Shown here: piece after piece, positions 44,344 through 53,731 of the stretch | How the letters are laid out: every line of letters starts with the position of its first letter | Numbering within the stretch: position 1 is the stretch's first letter | DNA from: Bacillus sp. V3B | Lineage (GTDB): Bacteria > Bacillota > Bacilli > Bacillales > Cytobacillaceae | Direction of reading: 5' to 3' | NCBI RefSeq assembly: GCF_024494465.1 | Contig: NZ_JAETXM010000002.1 | Location: forward strand, 124,001-188,000 | DNA: 64,000 bases | The notes under the pieces: generated by a model | What the model saw: only the letters and a program-made list of their open reading frames with translations | Told to the model about the DNA's origin: nothing | Database searches by the model: none | Position numbers and translations under genes: made by a program

Positions 44344-44470
44344 CCATCAGCGGGGTTTTCCTCATCTCCTACTGATGGTTAGTCATGCAAGCCTGATTGA
44401 CTTTTCTAAGGGCTAAAGCCCACAAATAAAAGTCTTGTCACACTTATCGGACCTTTACGGGCAGTAAGAG
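44344..44470. repeat. Structured intergenic repeat element (bcr-like)
   Basis: Within the gap between ald and the usp gene are three successive inverted repeats: CCATCAG / CTGATGG (44344-44378), GACTTTT / AAAAGTC (44399-44434) enclosing GGGCT-AA-AGCCC (44410-44421), and a weaker CTTA / TAAG pair to 44467. The layout recalls dispersed palindromic elements of Bacillus genomes that I remember with similar wording. Only one copy is in this window, so repeat status is inferred. Confidence 0.4.
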
Positions 44471-44523
44471 TCAAATAAAACATATAGAAAAAAGGTGCCA
44501 TTGGAGAACGACAGCTTTACCTT

Positions 44524-44688
44524 TTATCTATCGACTAATTGTTGTCCATCATTCCAATGAAAAGAACCATCCTCCTGATCAATAACGCCACTATTATAGG
44601 CATTCATGATTTGCTCACTCACTTCTTTTGTTCCCTGTTCATCATAGATGAAAGAATGCAATTGCCTTTTCGGTTCACTACTTTTCAT
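44524..44688 (-). CDS. Small hypothetical protein, 54 aa
   Basis: This 54-residue acidic, Gln/Asp/Glu-rich peptide runs from MKSSEPKRQLHSFIYDEQG to FHWNDGQQLVDR. It has an AGAGGT ribosome-binding site 9 bases before its ATG and no signal peptide or Cys. I do not recognise the family. It is divergent from the usp gene and in the same direction as ald. Coding character (balanced composition, proper site) makes it more likely than the 77-codon open frame on the opposite strand. Confidence 0.5.
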   Translation of the reverse strand: MKSSEPKRQLHSFIYDEQGTKEVSEQIMNAYNSGVIDQEDGSFHWNDGQQLVDR

Positions 44689-44793
44689 GTTTGTTTACCT
44701 CTTTTCAATAAAATTAAATTCTTCTTATTTTTGCAAAATTCTACTATATTATACTGTCGTTTTATTATATAATATAGGAAAGGAGGGGATATA

Positions 44794-45243
44794 ATGGCAC
44801 TATCATATAAGAAAATCCTCGTAGCAGTAGATGGTTCAAAAGAAGCAGAGTGGGCATATCAGAAAGCGATTGCAGTAGCTAAAAGAAATAATGCTAAAAT
44901 TTTGATTGCTCATATCATCGACACACGTACATTCGCTACTGTCGAAGCTTATGACCGTACAATTGCGGAAAGAGCTGAACTTTTCGCAAAAGAACTTATG
45001 GAAAATTATAAAAAAGAGGCAAATGAAGCAGGCGTATCTGATGTAGAGTATGTAATCGATTACGGCTCTCCTAAAGTAAAAATCCCAAAAGATATTGCTA
45101 AAAAACATGAGATTGACTTAATTATGTGCGGAGCTACAGGTTTAAATGCCGTTGAACGTTTCTTAATTGGAAGCGTTTCCGAACATATTACTCGCCACGC
45201 TCGCTGTGATGTATTAGTTGTACGCAGTGAAAATGAAGAATAA
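44794..45243 (+). CDS. Universal stress protein (UspA family)
   Basis: This 149-residue single-domain Usp has ILVAVDGSKEAEWA at the start and the ATP-binding signature GATGLNAVERFLIGSVSEHI near the C-terminus (G-x2-G-x9-G-S type), so it belongs to the ATP-binding class. It is cytosolic and stress- or starvation-related; the partner is unknown. A GGAAAGGAGGGGATATA site gives strong initiation. It is followed by a repeat-like segment and hairpins. Confidence 0.9.
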   Translation: MALSYKKILVAVDGSKEAEWAYQKAIAVAKRNNAKILIAHIIDTRTFATVEAYDRTIAERAELFAKELMENYKKEANEAGVSDVEYVIDYGSPKVKIPKDIAKKHEIDLIMCGATGLNAVERFLIGSVSEHITRHARCDVLVVRSENEE

Positions 45244-45259
45244 ATAAGAAAAGTGAAAG

Positions 45260-45336
45260 CGCCTTGCTCAACCTTAGGTATAGCATAAGACGCTCCTGAA
45301 TAGAAGAAGGCGTTTTTTTCCTTTCTTCTATTCAGG
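45260..45336. terminator. Terminator region after usp with a 14-bp hairpin
   Basis: GCGCCTT at 45260 can pair with AAGGCG at about 45307, followed by seven Ts: a large-loop terminator for usp. Overlapping it is a perfect 14-bp inverted repeat CCTGAATAGAAGAA / TTCTTCTATTCAGG (45295-45308 and 45323-45336). The two structures are mutually exclusive. Confidence 0.5.
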
Positions 45337-45416
45337 AATAGCTAGACCCAAGAGAGGCTAAACACTAGAGCTAGACTACTATCTAAGTTTAAAAAGTTAT
45401 ACTTTCTTATCTACAT

Positions 45417-45459
45417 AAAAAGAAATCCCACTGTCTGTAGACAGTGGGATTTCTTTTTT
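45417..45459. terminator. Terminator of argGH
   Basis: A 20-bp perfect inverted repeat (AAAAAGAAATCCCACTGTCT and its complement) around a 2-nt loop, with T-runs on both strands, 27 bases past the argH stop. Confidence 0.9.
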
Positions 45460-45485
45460 ATCCAATGATTGATTGAATGTTTTAC

Positions 45486-46862
45486 TTAAGCATCTAGACA
45501 GCTTTTCGCTTTATCAAGAGCAACTTTAATTTGTTCGAACCCTGTCCCTCCAGCACTGTTACGGCGTGCAACAGCTGTTTCTGGAGCTAACACTTCATAA
45601 ATATCGTTTTCAAAAAGAGAACTTGATTGTTTAAACTCACCCATCGATAAGTCTGTCAAGAAACACTTCTGCTCAACACATTTAAGGACAAGCTTTCCAA
45701 CAACCTCATGTGCTTCTCTAAACGGCATACCTTTGCCTGATAAATAATCAGCTAATTCTGTCGCATTAGAGAAGTCCTGTTTCGTTGCTGCTTCCATATT
45801 TTCGGTATGAACTTTCATCGTCCGGATCATCCCAGCAAATATCTTTAACGATCCTGTAACCGTCTTAACCGTATCAAACATACCTTCTTTATCCTCTTGC
45901 ATATCCTTATTGTAAGCAAGCGGTAAACCTTTTAAAACCGTTAATAAGCCAAACAGATTTCCATAGACACGTCCGGTCTTCCCACGAATCAATTCTGCCA
46001 TATCTGGATTTTTCTTTTGCGGCATAATGCTGCTTCCTGTTGAAAAACTATCATCAAGCTCGATGAAACGAAACTCTTGGCTTGACCATAGAATAATTTC
46101 TTCACTGAAACGTGAAAGGTGCATCATTAAAATAGAGCTTGTAGAAAGGAACTCTAAAATAAAGTCACGATCACTTACAGCATCCATGCTGTTCTCATAT
46201 ATTCCATCAAAACCAAGCAGTTCAGCACTATAAGCACGATCAATCGGAAAAGTTGTTCCCGCAAGAGCGCCTGCTCCAAGTGGTGACACACTAATTCTTT
46301 TCAAGCTTTCACTAAGACGCTGTTTATCACGTTCAAGCATCCAGAAATAAGCCATTAAATGATGTGCAAATGAAATAGGCTGTGCTCTTTGTAAATGAGT
46401 ATATCCAGGCATAATCGTTTCAATATGTTCTTCAGCTTGCGTAAGTATTGCTTGTTGCATTTCAGCTACTAATTCAATAATCACAGCAACTTGCTTGCTT
46501 AAGTATAAATGCATATCTGTTGCCACTTGATCATTACGGCTGCGACCAGTATGCAGTTTCCCACCCACTGGACCAACCAATTCTGTCAGCTTACTTTCTA
46601 AGTTCAAATGGATATCTTCTAATGCTACAGAGAATTCCAATTCATCATTAGATGCTTTTTTCTTTAGAGCCTCTAAGCCATTCTTAATTTGCTCAGCTTC
46701 TCCTTCAGTTAAGATCCCTGTTTTGGCAAGCATCGTCACATGGGCGATGCTGCCAGTTATATCTTCAAGGACTAATTCTTGGTCAAAGGAAATGGATGCA
46801 CCAAATTCATCGACCCATTCTTCTGCGGATTTTGTAAATCTTCCGCCCCAAAGCTTTTTCAC
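45486..46862 (-). CDS. argH: Argininosuccinate lyase
   Basis: This 458-residue fumarase/aspartase-superfamily enzyme splits argininosuccinate into arginine and fumarate, the last step of arginine synthesis. Signatures are LWGGRF at the start, [16 protein letters not shown], the TH-containing [12 protein letters not shown], and the mobile [12 protein letters not shown] loop with the catalytic Ser. The GTG start overlaps the argG stop (GTGTGA), so it is translationally coupled. Confidence 0.95.
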   Translation of the reverse strand: MKKLWGGRFTKSAEEWVDEFGASISFDQELVLEDITGSIAHVTMLAKTGILTEGEAEQIKNGLEALKKKASNDELEFSVALEDIHLNLESKLTELVGPVGGKLHTGRSRNDQVATDMHLYLSKQVAVIIELVAEMQQAILTQAEEHIETIMPGYTHLQRAQPISFAHHLMAYFWMLERDKQRLSESLKRISVSPLGAGALAGTTFPIDRAYSAELLGFDGIYENSMDAVSDRDFILEFLSTSSILMMHLSRFSEEIILWSSQEFRFIELDDSFSTGSSIMPQKKNPDMAELIRGKTGRVYGNLFGLLTVLKGLPLAYNKDMQEDKEGMFDTVKTVTGSLKIFAGMIRTMKVHTENMEAATKQDFSNATELADYLSGKGMPFREAHEVVGKLVLKCVEQKCFLTDLSMGEFKQSSSLFENDIYEVLAPETAVARRNSAGGTGFEQIKVALDKAKSCLDA

Positions 46863-48070
46863 ACTTTCACCTTCTTATTTGTTTGCACAATGCTTTGTAC
46901 TTTCGTAGGCAGACCCCAAAGTTGGATAAAGCCTACAGCAGCACTATGATCAAATTCATCATCAGATGTATAAGTAGCTAATTTTTCATCATATAGAGAG
47001 TACTCAGATTTTCTGCCTTCCACAATCGCATGGCCTTTGAAAAGCTTCACTCTAACTGTACCTGTTACAAATTTTTGTGTTTCTTCTAAGAATGCTGTTA
47101 AAGCTGTTTTTAATGGTGAGAACCAAAGACCTTCATAAATAAGTTCAGTCAATTTTTTCTCAATTACTGGTTTGAAGTGTGCTACTTCTTTCACTTGAGT
47201 TAAATCCTCTAATTCTTTGTGAGCAGTAATAAGTGTCATCGCAGCTGGACATTCATATACTTCACGAGATTTAATCCCAACAAGACGATTTTCAACATGG
47301 TCAATTCTACCAACCCCATGTTTACCGGCAACAATATTCAAATCTTGAATAAGCTGTGCCAAAGAAGAATAGATCTGACCATTTAAGCTTACAGGTACAC
47401 CTTTTTCAAAACTAATTTCAACGTAATCAGCTGTATTAGGAGTATCCTCAAGTTCTGCCGTTAACTCATAAGCGTCTTTAGGTGGTGTAGCCCAAGGATC
47501 TTCTAAAATACCACATTCATTCGCTCTTCCCCATAAATTTTGGTCAATAGAAAATGGACTATCTAAATTAATTGGAATTGGAATATTCTTTTGTTTTGCA
47601 TATTCGATCTCTTCTTCTCTTGACCAAGCCCATTCACGAACAGGTGCTAATACTTGTAGATTTGGGTTAAGTGCTTGGATAGATACTTCAAAACGAACTT
47701 GATCATTTCCTTTACCCGTACATCCATGAGCAATAGCAACAGCTCCAACTTCTTCCGCAACCTCCACAAGCTTTTTAGAAATAAGTGGTCTTGAAAGTGC
47801 AGAAACAAGCGGATACTTTCCTTCATATAGTGTATGTGCTTGTAGCGAAATTAACGCAAAATCACGTGAGAATTCTTCTCTTGCATCAATGACAATAGAT
47901 TGTGTAGCTCCAACCGTAAGAGCCTTTTCCTTAATAAAATCTAAATCTTTACCTTCACCAACATCTAGACAGCATGCAACAACGTCATACCCCTGATCCT
48001 TTAACCAGTTAATGGCTACTGAAGTATCTAGACCACCTGAATATGCAAGAACTACTTTTGGATTTGACAT
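46859..48070 (-). CDS. argG: Argininosuccinate synthase
   Basis: The 403-residue enzyme condenses citrulline and aspartate using ATP. It has the PP-loop [12 protein letters not shown] at residues 9-20, [14 protein letters not shown], and the substrate-binding [23 protein letters not shown]-type segment. It is first in the argGH operon, behind clustered ARG boxes, so arginine-dependent repression by ArgR/AhrC is expected. Confidence 0.96.
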   Translation of the reverse strand: MSNPKVVLAYSGGLDTSVAINWLKDQGYDVVACCLDVGEGKDLDFIKEKALTVGATQSIVIDAREEFSRDFALISLQAHTLYEGKYPLVSALSRPLISKKLVEVAEEVGAVAIAHGCTGKGNDQVRFEVSIQALNPNLQVLAPVREWAWSREEEIEYAKQKNIPIPINLDSPFSIDQNLWGRANECGILEDPWATPPKDAYELTAELEDTPNTADYVEISFEKGVPVSLNGQIYSSLAQLIQDLNIVAGKHGVGRIDHVENRLVGIKSREVYECPAAMTLITAHKELEDLTQVKEVAHFKPVIEKKLTELIYEGLWFSPLKTALTAFLEETQKFVTGTVRVKLFKGHAIVEGRKSEYSLYDEKLATYTSDDEFDHSAAVGFIQLWGLPTKVQSIVQTNKKVKV

Positions 48071-48091
48071 GATGTTTCCCCCTATATATTT

Positions 48092-48207
48092 TACGAATAA
48101 ATATTCATATATTTATATTTTTATTCATTTCTTCTTTTTTACACTTTAACAACTTTTTCACTAAAATTCAATAGGTATTTTTCATTTTGCATAAAAATAA
48201 TTCATTT
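48092..48207 (-). promoter_or_regulatory. Promoter region of argGH with ARG boxes
   Basis: On the minus strand TATGAATATTTATTCGTA (48092-48109) is a near-perfect ARG box, with AATGAATAAAAATATAAA (48112-48129) adjacent and a third candidate AATGAATTATTTTTATGC at about 48190-48207. A possible sigma-A promoter is TTGAAT-N17-TAAAGT at about 48140-48170. The pairing of boxes is typical of ArgR/AhrC control. From 48210 to 48459 nothing else is evident. Confidence 0.6.
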
Positions 48208-48459
48208 TGTATGACAGAAAGAGATAGAACCATGAATATTAGACTCTGTTTATCCAAATTGAATATAAAAACAGGCTGATTCCACTAAAAGATTTTACTA
48301 ATTTTGTCTTCGCCTACACCGTCCAATAATTCCTAGTTCTACTCATCGAAGCTAATATAATCCTGTATATTAAACACTCACGTTGTAACACGATATTGTA
48401 AAGTATACAATGAGTATAATAAAAATAGATATACAACATCGTGTGGGGAGGTTCATTGA

Positions 48460-48774
48460 ATGGAAGAATATTTTTTTTATAACGATCGATTAGGTATTTA
48501 CCTTCCAGCAGAAGATCTTGAATGGAGTCATCTACCTGAGGAGATAAAAGCATCCATTTTACTTCACTGGGAGAATATTAGAGGTGCGATTCCTGATCGT
48601 ATCCAAGATCTCGAAAAATTAATTAATCAGAAACAAGCACAACTATCGGATGAAGGCGATTTTAAACTCTCTTGTCAATTGAATAGTGAAATCGCTGAAC
48701 TTGCTTCCATTATTAATGATTTATGGCTATGGTTCCGAACAAACCAAGTTATTTCTGAGAAAATGCATCACTAA
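48460..48774 (+). CDS. Conserved hypothetical protein, 104 aa
   Basis: This 104-residue, largely helical cytosolic protein has a WSHLPEEIKASILLHWE segment and a coiled-coil-like stretch (DRIQDLEKLINQKQAQLSDEG). I do not recognise a family, and no catalytic motif, Cys pair or membrane segment is present. A GGGGAGG site precedes the ATG by 9 bases. It is alone, between the divergent argG and convergent moaB, with which it shares the terminator at 48825-48882. Confidence 0.6.
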   Translation: MEEYFFYNDRLGIYLPAEDLEWSHLPEEIKASILLHWENIRGAIPDRIQDLEKLINQKQAQLSDEGDFKLSCQLNSEIAELASIINDLWLWFRTNQVISEKMHH

Positions 48775-48824
48775 GATAACACTTTATGCTCTTAAAGATG
48801 AAAAGGTTCTAGCAATTAATCTGA

Positions 48825-48882
48825 AATAAAGAAAGAGTGACCTAAACGATGTATATCTGCTTTAAGTCACTCTTTCTTTATT
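48825..48882. terminator. Bidirectional terminator between hypothetical gene and moaB
   Basis: A perfect 17-bp inverted repeat (AATAAAGAAAGAGTGAC and its complement) with a 24-nt loop lies between convergent genes. Confidence 0.8.
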
Positions 48883-48905
48883 ATGATCCGTTCTAATTTT
48901 ATTTA

Positions 48906-49421
48906 TTAAGAAAAATCTTTCTTTAACTCCCTCACAACATGGCCAAGTTCAGGTAATATTAATTTATTCATGGCTAACTTGACTGCACCACTTGATCCCG
49001 GTGTAGCAAAGATGGCTTTATTTCCGATGACTCCAGCAATTGCACGAGAAAGAATGGCGGCCGATCCGATATCTTCTTGATAACTTAGCATTCTAAATAA
49101 TTCTCCAAATCCCGTAATTTCTTTATTAAATAATGATTGGACCGTTTCAATCGTTACATCTCTTAACGCAATTCCTGTTCCCCCGTTTGTTAAAATAACA
49201 TCGATTTCCGGATGACTACAGCCTTTCAGAACTTCTTCTCGAATAGGCTCCTTCTCATCCTTCACAATTACATAATCAACAATAAGGTGTCCCGAACTCT
49301 TAAGAAGCTCCATCATTAATTGTCCACTTTTATCATTATCTTTATTTCTTGTATCACTAACCGTTATCACTTTACATTTTACACTTTTCTGAGCTTCTTG
49401 TTTATGTTCTTGAATACTCAT
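48906..49421 (-). CDS. moaB: Molybdenum cofactor biosynthesis protein MoaB
   Basis: This 171-residue MogA/MoaB-family protein has VITVSDTRNKDNDKSG, the TNGGTGIALRDVTIE molybdopterin-binding motif and TPGSSGAVKLAM. It adenylates molybdopterin or assists cofactor assembly. It overlaps the EcsC-family gene (ATGA), so the two are coupled. It may help supply cofactor to the molybdoenzyme encoded at 30853-33042, although the two are 16 kb apart and moaB is in its usual chromosomal place beside ackA and arg genes. Confidence 0.92.
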   Translation of the reverse strand: MSIQEHKQEAQKSVKCKVITVSDTRNKDNDKSGQLMMELLKSSGHLIVDYVIVKDEKEPIREEVLKGCSHPEIDVILTNGGTGIALRDVTIETVQSLFNKEITGFGELFRMLSYQEDIGSAAILSRAIAGVIGNKAIFATPGSSGAVKLAMNKLILPELGHVVRELKKDFS

Positions 49422-50266
49422 TCTAATTCTCCTTTTTTCTGTAAAAGAAATCTCATTTGATAATATTTATGAGCAAAATCAGTCACTTTTCTCGTTAATT
49501 GATAATTTGCCCCTGCACCGATCGCCATACTAATAAAAGGAATTCCTTGAATTAATTTTTTTCTAAATATCACAATGGCTAGCCCTTTCAGCCCTTGTTT
49601 CAATAGCTGATCAATCCACACCGTATTGGCCAAATCCTCATTTCCTTCATAGAAATAGCGTTCACTCGTATGTTGAAGGTCGTTCATCAATTCTTCCCAT
49701 CCCTGGCTTTGTAACCTTAGAGGAAGTGTGGATGCATTAAAGACTTTTAAGGATGTCATCATTTCATACGGTGTATTCACTTCAATACCGTACGTCATGG
49801 CAATCAATTGTACAACTCTTAAATTAATAACAGCCATTCCTGGAATATCGGCACCGAGTAAAATGGTCCCTCCAGTCCCTGACATTCCTCCTTGAGCAAA
49901 AGAGTATAGACGATGACGAGCTATTTGCTGCTCAGCTATGTATTGTAATTGATCAATCGTAAGCGATCCCATTTCTTCAATTGTTTGAATATCATCCTGA
50001 AAGATTCTTCCACTCGCAAGAATTCTTTCTTTCGCATCAATTTGTAATTCTGATCCTTGAATAAGAGCATGAAGATGGAATAACCAATTATCAAGAGATG
50101 AAAGAAATTGTTGTCTTTTTTTCAGCGGCAAAAGTTGAAACGAGTGTTCAATATACTTGTCATATACTAATTGAAAATCATTTGATTCGTAAGCATATAT
50201 TTTATTCTCCCATTCACTGATTTCATGGAATATCTTTTTTTCCCGATCTGTTAGTGTCACTGTCAC
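49418..50266 (-). CDS. EcsC family protein
   Basis: The 282-residue protein fits the EcsC family: a helical N-terminal half and a Gly-rich, moderately hydrophobic centre (QGGMSGTGGTILLGADIPGMAVINLRVVQLIAMTYG) plus GIPFISMAIGAGANYQLTRKVTDFA near the end. EcsC proteins are membrane-associated and of unclear function, named for the third gene of the ecs locus. It is cotranscribed with moaB through an ATGA overlap. Confidence 0.78.
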   Translation of the reverse strand: MTVTLTDREKKIFHEISEWENKIYAYESNDFQLVYDKYIEHSFQLLPLKKRQQFLSSLDNWLFHLHALIQGSELQIDAKERILASGRIFQDDIQTIEEMGSLTIDQLQYIAEQQIARHRLYSFAQGGMSGTGGTILLGADIPGMAVINLRVVQLIAMTYGIEVNTPYEMMTSLKVFNASTLPLRLQSQGWEELMNDLQHTSERYFYEGNEDLANTVWIDQLLKQGLKGLAIVIFRKKLIQGIPFISMAIGAGANYQLTRKVTDFAHKYYQMRFLLQKKGELE

Positions 50267-50382
50267 TCCTCCAGTTCATCTTGATATTTGATGAAACCTA
50301 TTCGTACATATAACTATTTTTTATCAGTATAACATAATCGATTAGCAAAATACTTGTCTCCATCACCCTAATGAGCATAAAA

Positions 50383-50410
50383 AAGACAAAGGCGATTAAA
50401 CCTTTGTCTT
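50383..50410 (-). terminator. Terminator of ackA
   Basis: A perfect 10-bp inverted repeat AAGACAAAGG / CCTTTGTCTT with an 8-nt loop, 12 bases past the stop, running into TTTTTATG on the minus strand. Confidence 0.8.
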
Positions 50411-50421
50411 CTTATATATTG

Positions 50422-51609
50422 TTATTTACTTAACCGAACAACATCTCTTGCAATCATAACTTCTTCATCTGTTGGAATAACCATAACCTTTACTGGTGAA
50501 TGTGGATAGCTGATATAACGCTCATCACCACGAAGTGCGTTAAGCGCTGGATCCCAATAGACACCCATAAATTCAAGTCCACTTAACACTCGAGCTCGAA
50601 TGACATCGCTATTTTCACCGATTCCAGCTGTGAAAATAATCGCATCAACACCAGACATACGTGCTGCATAAGAACCAATGTATTTGTGAATATGACTAGC
50701 AAAAATGGCTAACGCAACTTCTGCTCTTTCATTGCCTTCTGCCGCTTGCAGTTCAATATCACGAAGGTCGCTTGAAAATCCTGTTAAACCAAGCATACCA
50801 CTCTTTTTATTCAATACATCTACAACTTCCTCGGCACTGGTGTTCGTTTTTTCCATTAAATACGGAATGAGTGCAGGATCAATATCACCAGAACGTGTAC
50901 CCATTGTAACACCCGCAAGTGGAGTGAACCCCATTGAAGTATCAATTGATTTTCCACCTTCAATCGCGGCAATACTTGCACCGTTACCAAGATGACAAGA
51001 AATCAGACGAAGCTGATCTAAAGGTCTTCCAAGTATTTCTGCCGCACGCTCTGACACGTATTTATGAGAAGTTCCGTGGAAGCCATATTTACGAACCCCA
51101 TATTTTTCATAGTATTCATAAGGAAGGCTATATAAATATGAGTTTTCAGGCATAGTTTGGTGAAATGCTGTATCAAATACAGCAATAGATGGTACATTAG
51201 GAAGTACTTCTTTAAACGCCTTAATTCCAGTTATATTGGCTGGATTATGCAGTGGAGCAATTTCGCATAAGCTCTCAATTTTTTGTAAAACATCATCATT
51301 AATTAAAACAGAATCTGAAAACTCCTCGCCTCCGTGAACAACACGATGTCCGACTCCTTCAATCTCATTTAATGATTCAATAATACCTAAGTTTGTTAAT
51401 TTACTTAGTAAAAGCTCAACTGCTACGTTATGATTTGGAATATCTGTTGTTTCTGTTTGCTTTTCACCGTTTACCGTAATATTAAAAACAGCATCATTTA
51501 AGCCAATTCTTTCGATTAATCCTTTTGTAATAACATCTTCACTCGGCATATCAAATAGTTGAAATTTCAAAGATGAGCTGCCGGCGTTAATTGCAATAAT
51601 TTTTGCCAT
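50422..51609 (-). CDS. ackA: Acetate kinase
   Basis: This 395-residue ASKHA-fold kinase converts acetyl phosphate and ADP to acetate and ATP. It shows [16 protein letters not shown] at residues 3-18, [33 protein letters not shown] and [11 protein letters not shown] cre-type site and promoter are visible upstream, consistent with CcpA activation of overflow metabolism. Normal length; position after ytxK matches B. subtilis. Confidence 0.96.
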   Translation of the reverse strand: MAKIIAINAGSSSLKFQLFDMPSEDVITKGLIERIGLNDAVFNITVNGEKQTETTDIPNHNVAVELLLSKLTNLGIIESLNEIEGVGHRVVHGGEEFSDSVLINDDVLQKIESLCEIAPLHNPANITGIKAFKEVLPNVPSIAVFDTAFHQTMPENSYLYSLPYEYYEKYGVRKYGFHGTSHKYVSERAAEILGRPLDQLRLISCHLGNGASIAAIEGGKSIDTSMGFTPLAGVTMGTRSGDIDPALIPYLMEKTNTSAEEVVDVLNKKSGMLGLTGFSSDLRDIELQAAEGNERAEVALAIFASHIHKYIGSYAARMSGVDAIIFTAGIGENSDVIRARVLSGLEFMGVYWDPALNALRGDERYISYPHSPVKVMVIPTDEEVMIARDVVRLSK

Positions 51610-51775
51610 AAGTACTCCCGCTCCTTATATATATATATCTGAATTAATAAAAACCAAGTCGTACTACGATAGTTTGTCCAACTGGTTTTATTTCTATCTC
51701 TAATTTTTTATTTAAGCACTGTCTGTATGGATTTTCAAGGGATAGTTCCATAAAACTAGCTATCATTAAAAAGTA

Positions 51776-51827
51776 ATTATATTCAGATTTTCAGACTAAT
51801 TAAATTATATAAAAGGTAACGTTTACA
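51776..51827 (-). promoter_or_regulatory. ackA promoter with upstream CcpA cre site
   Basis: On the minus strand TGTAAACGTTACCT (51814-51827) matches the cre consensus with two mismatches. Ten bases downstream is TTTAAT-N17-TATAAT (51776-51804). The site is centred near -51, upstream of -35, as expected for CcpA activation of ackA. A second candidate promoter, TTGAAA-N17-TTAAAT, lies at 51710-51738. Confidence 0.55.
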
Positions 51828-51843
51828 TCCCCATTTTATTCCA

Positions 51844-52833
51844 TTATTTCCCTTTATTTTCAATAATCCATTGGTTAATTTTACCAAGTATATTTTCTAC
51901 TTCTTGCCCTTTAGACAAGCTAGGCATGTTTACTAACAGGACTTGTTTTGGTGGTTGTACCTCATCATCCTTTTTCTGTAGGATCAAAATACTCTTTGAA
52001 GTCTGTTTGTTCTTAAACATACTTTCAGGCAATTGAATAATTCCTTGAATCAGTACCGTTGTTTTGAAATATTGATGGAGTTTTTCCGCTTGCTCACTTT
52101 CAAAAAGTCCATTAGGAATAATAAAGATTAAATAGCCTCCTGGCTTCACATGACGAATACTCTGCTCAATAAACAAATGATGAGAGTAAGAATGGCCTTC
52201 ATCTGCCTTCAATTCATAATCATTTGCTCTTATATCATTGGGATAATAGCCAACAGGCAAATCACTTATAACGGCATCAACTGGTTCAACAAAAAGAGGT
52301 TCTAGACTATCTTGATTAAAAAAATCGATGGGGTGTTCTTGTAAATTAGCATTCATATAAGCTAACTTAATTAAAAGATCGTCAATATCAATTCCGACTC
52401 CTTCAATCGTTTTCTCAATTTCTTGATTCATGGCAGCTGTTAATAAATTCCCTGTCCCAACAGCAGGATCCATTAATCGATAAGTATTTTTCTTCACAAG
52501 TTTATGTAGTAAGTATCCTACGAGCATGCCAATTGAATCAGGGGTCATTTGATGATTGGGTTGGGCACTTTCCTTCATCCCTTTTAAGATGGCAAGTTGA
52601 AAGGACTTTCGAATCTCTTCTTTTGTGAATTTATTGATTTGGATGTCTTCGTAGATCTTTTTAAGCCTTTTTACAGTCAGTTCACTAAGTTCCTTCTGTA
52701 AAACGGATTGGTGAAATATATTTTCCCCTGTTTCTGCTAATGCCTCTATATAGCTTACGTTTAACTCTTCTTGCAATAATACTGCCGTTTCGTTTATAAC
52801 TGTAAATAATTCTTCAACCGGAGTGGTTTTCAC
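51844..52833 (-). CDS. ytxK: Class I SAM-dependent methyltransferase (YtxK)
   Basis: This 329-residue protein has an N-terminal helical part (1-90) and an N6-adenine-type methyltransferase fold: SAM motif DPAVGTGNLLTAA and the catalytic-loop motif SDLPVGYYP, where the usual N/D-PP-Y/F is altered to DLPVGYY. It resembles B. subtilis YtxK, also next to ackA. DNA methylation cannot be assumed because no target domain or restriction partner is present. Confidence 0.88.
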   Translation of the reverse strand: MKTTPVEELFTVINETAVLLQEELNVSYIEALAETGENIFHQSVLQKELSELTVKRLKKIYEDIQINKFTKEEIRKSFQLAILKGMKESAQPNHQMTPDSIGMLVGYLLHKLVKKNTYRLMDPAVGTGNLLTAAMNQEIEKTIEGVGIDIDDLLIKLAYMNANLQEHPIDFFNQDSLEPLFVEPVDAVISDLPVGYYPNDIRANDYELKADEGHSYSHHLFIEQSIRHVKPGGYLIFIIPNGLFESEQAEKLHQYFKTTVLIQGIIQLPESMFKNKQTSKSILILQKKDDEVQPPKQVLLVNMPSLSKGQEVENILGKINQWIIENKGK

Positions 52834-52949
52834 TGCAATTCCTCCTGTATTTAATTTCTTTTCCTAATTCTATCGAGGTTTTTCATGATATACAAGTTCA
52901 TAACAAAAGTGTAGGACTATATATATTTATTTGGAAATCTCAGAAAAAA

Positions 52950-52978
52950 AGAAAGCCAGCACAGATTGCCGACTTTCT
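52950..52978 (-). terminator. Terminator of tpx
   Basis: A stem AGAAAGTCGGC / GCTGGCTTTCT (with G-U pairs) and a 7-nt loop are followed by seven Ts on the minus strand, about 44 bases past the tpx stop. Confidence 0.7.
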
Positions 52979-53021
52979 ACAGTGTTAACATAATTTCTAT
53001 CTTGTTAAACATGTATGTTGT

Positions 53022-53522
53022 TTATTTTGCTTGTTTAGCTGCTTCAATAGCCGCTTCATAATTAGGATGATCTGTTACTTCACTTACATATTCAGCATAT
53101 GTTACATTATCATTTGAATCGACAACAAATACTGAACGAGCAAGTAAGCGTAACTCTTGAATTGCTACCCCATAAGCTTCACCGAAAGAAAGATCACGAT
53201 GATCTGATAATGTTTGTACTTTATCAATTCCTGCTGCTGCACACCAACGACCTTGAGCAAAAGGAAGATCAACACTAATCGTTAAAATTTGAACATTTTC
53301 AAGTTTAGAAGCTTCTTCATTAAAACGACGTGTTTGTGCATCACACACGCCCGTATCTATTGATGGAACAACACTAATGATACGTACACTTCCTTTTGAG
53401 TCCTCTAAAGTAACAGGTGATAAATCATTCGCTAACACACTGAAATTTGGAGCCTTGTCCCCTACTTTTACTTCATTTCCTAACAAAGTTACTGCGTTTC
53501 CACCAAATGTTACAGATGCCAT
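53022..53522 (-). CDS. tpx: Thiol peroxidase
   Basis: This 166-residue atypical 2-Cys peroxiredoxin reduces hydroperoxides with thioredoxin. The peroxidatic Cys60 lies in [16 protein letters not shown] and the resolving Cys94 in GRWCAAAGI, as in Tpx. The start at 53522 (MASVTFGG) follows an AAGGAGGAA site; an in-frame ATG 21 bases upstream lies in the leader. It is placed between ytxK and ytfJ, as in B. subtilis. Confidence 0.95.
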   Translation of the reverse strand: MASVTFGGNAVTLLGNEVKVGDKAPNFSVLANDLSPVTLEDSKGSVRIISVVPSIDTGVCDAQTRRFNEEASKLENVQILTISVDLPFAQGRWCAAAGIDKVQTLSDHRDLSFGEAYGVAIQELRLLARSVFVVDSNDNVTYAEYVSEVTDHPNYEAAIEAAKQAK

Positions 53523-53691
53523 ATAAATTTCCTCCTTAAACAATTTATGTACAGTGTAAACTATATCGTCTAGACCCCTTTATTGCAATTATTTTGCATT
53601 CAAAAATCGATATCAAGCTCCAAAAAATACAAATTAGGATAAATTGTTTATACGTGGTGCCTAACATTAAAATAGGTGGCACGACAAAAAA

Positions 53692-53721
53692 GGTTAACTC
53701 CCTAACACGAAAGTTAACCTC
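53692..53721 (-). terminator. Terminator of ytfJ
   Basis: A perfect 9-bp inverted repeat AGGTTAACT / AGTTAACCT with a 12-nt loop is followed by TTTTTTG on the minus strand. Confidence 0.8.
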
Positions 53722-53731
53722 TGCACCTTTT

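Noticed and set aside
44539-44772. 77-codon plus-strand frame upstream of usp
   Set aside because: The opposite strand has a better-supported 54-aa gene, and this frame runs through the usp promoter region.
48314-48553. 79-codon minus-strand frame
   Set aside because: It overlaps the start and ribosome-binding site of the 104-aa plus-strand gene and looks like chance.
51626-51640. TA dinucleotide run before ackA
   Set aside because: A short AT-rich leader stretch just upstream of the Shine-Dalgarno sequence; too short to count as a repeat locus.
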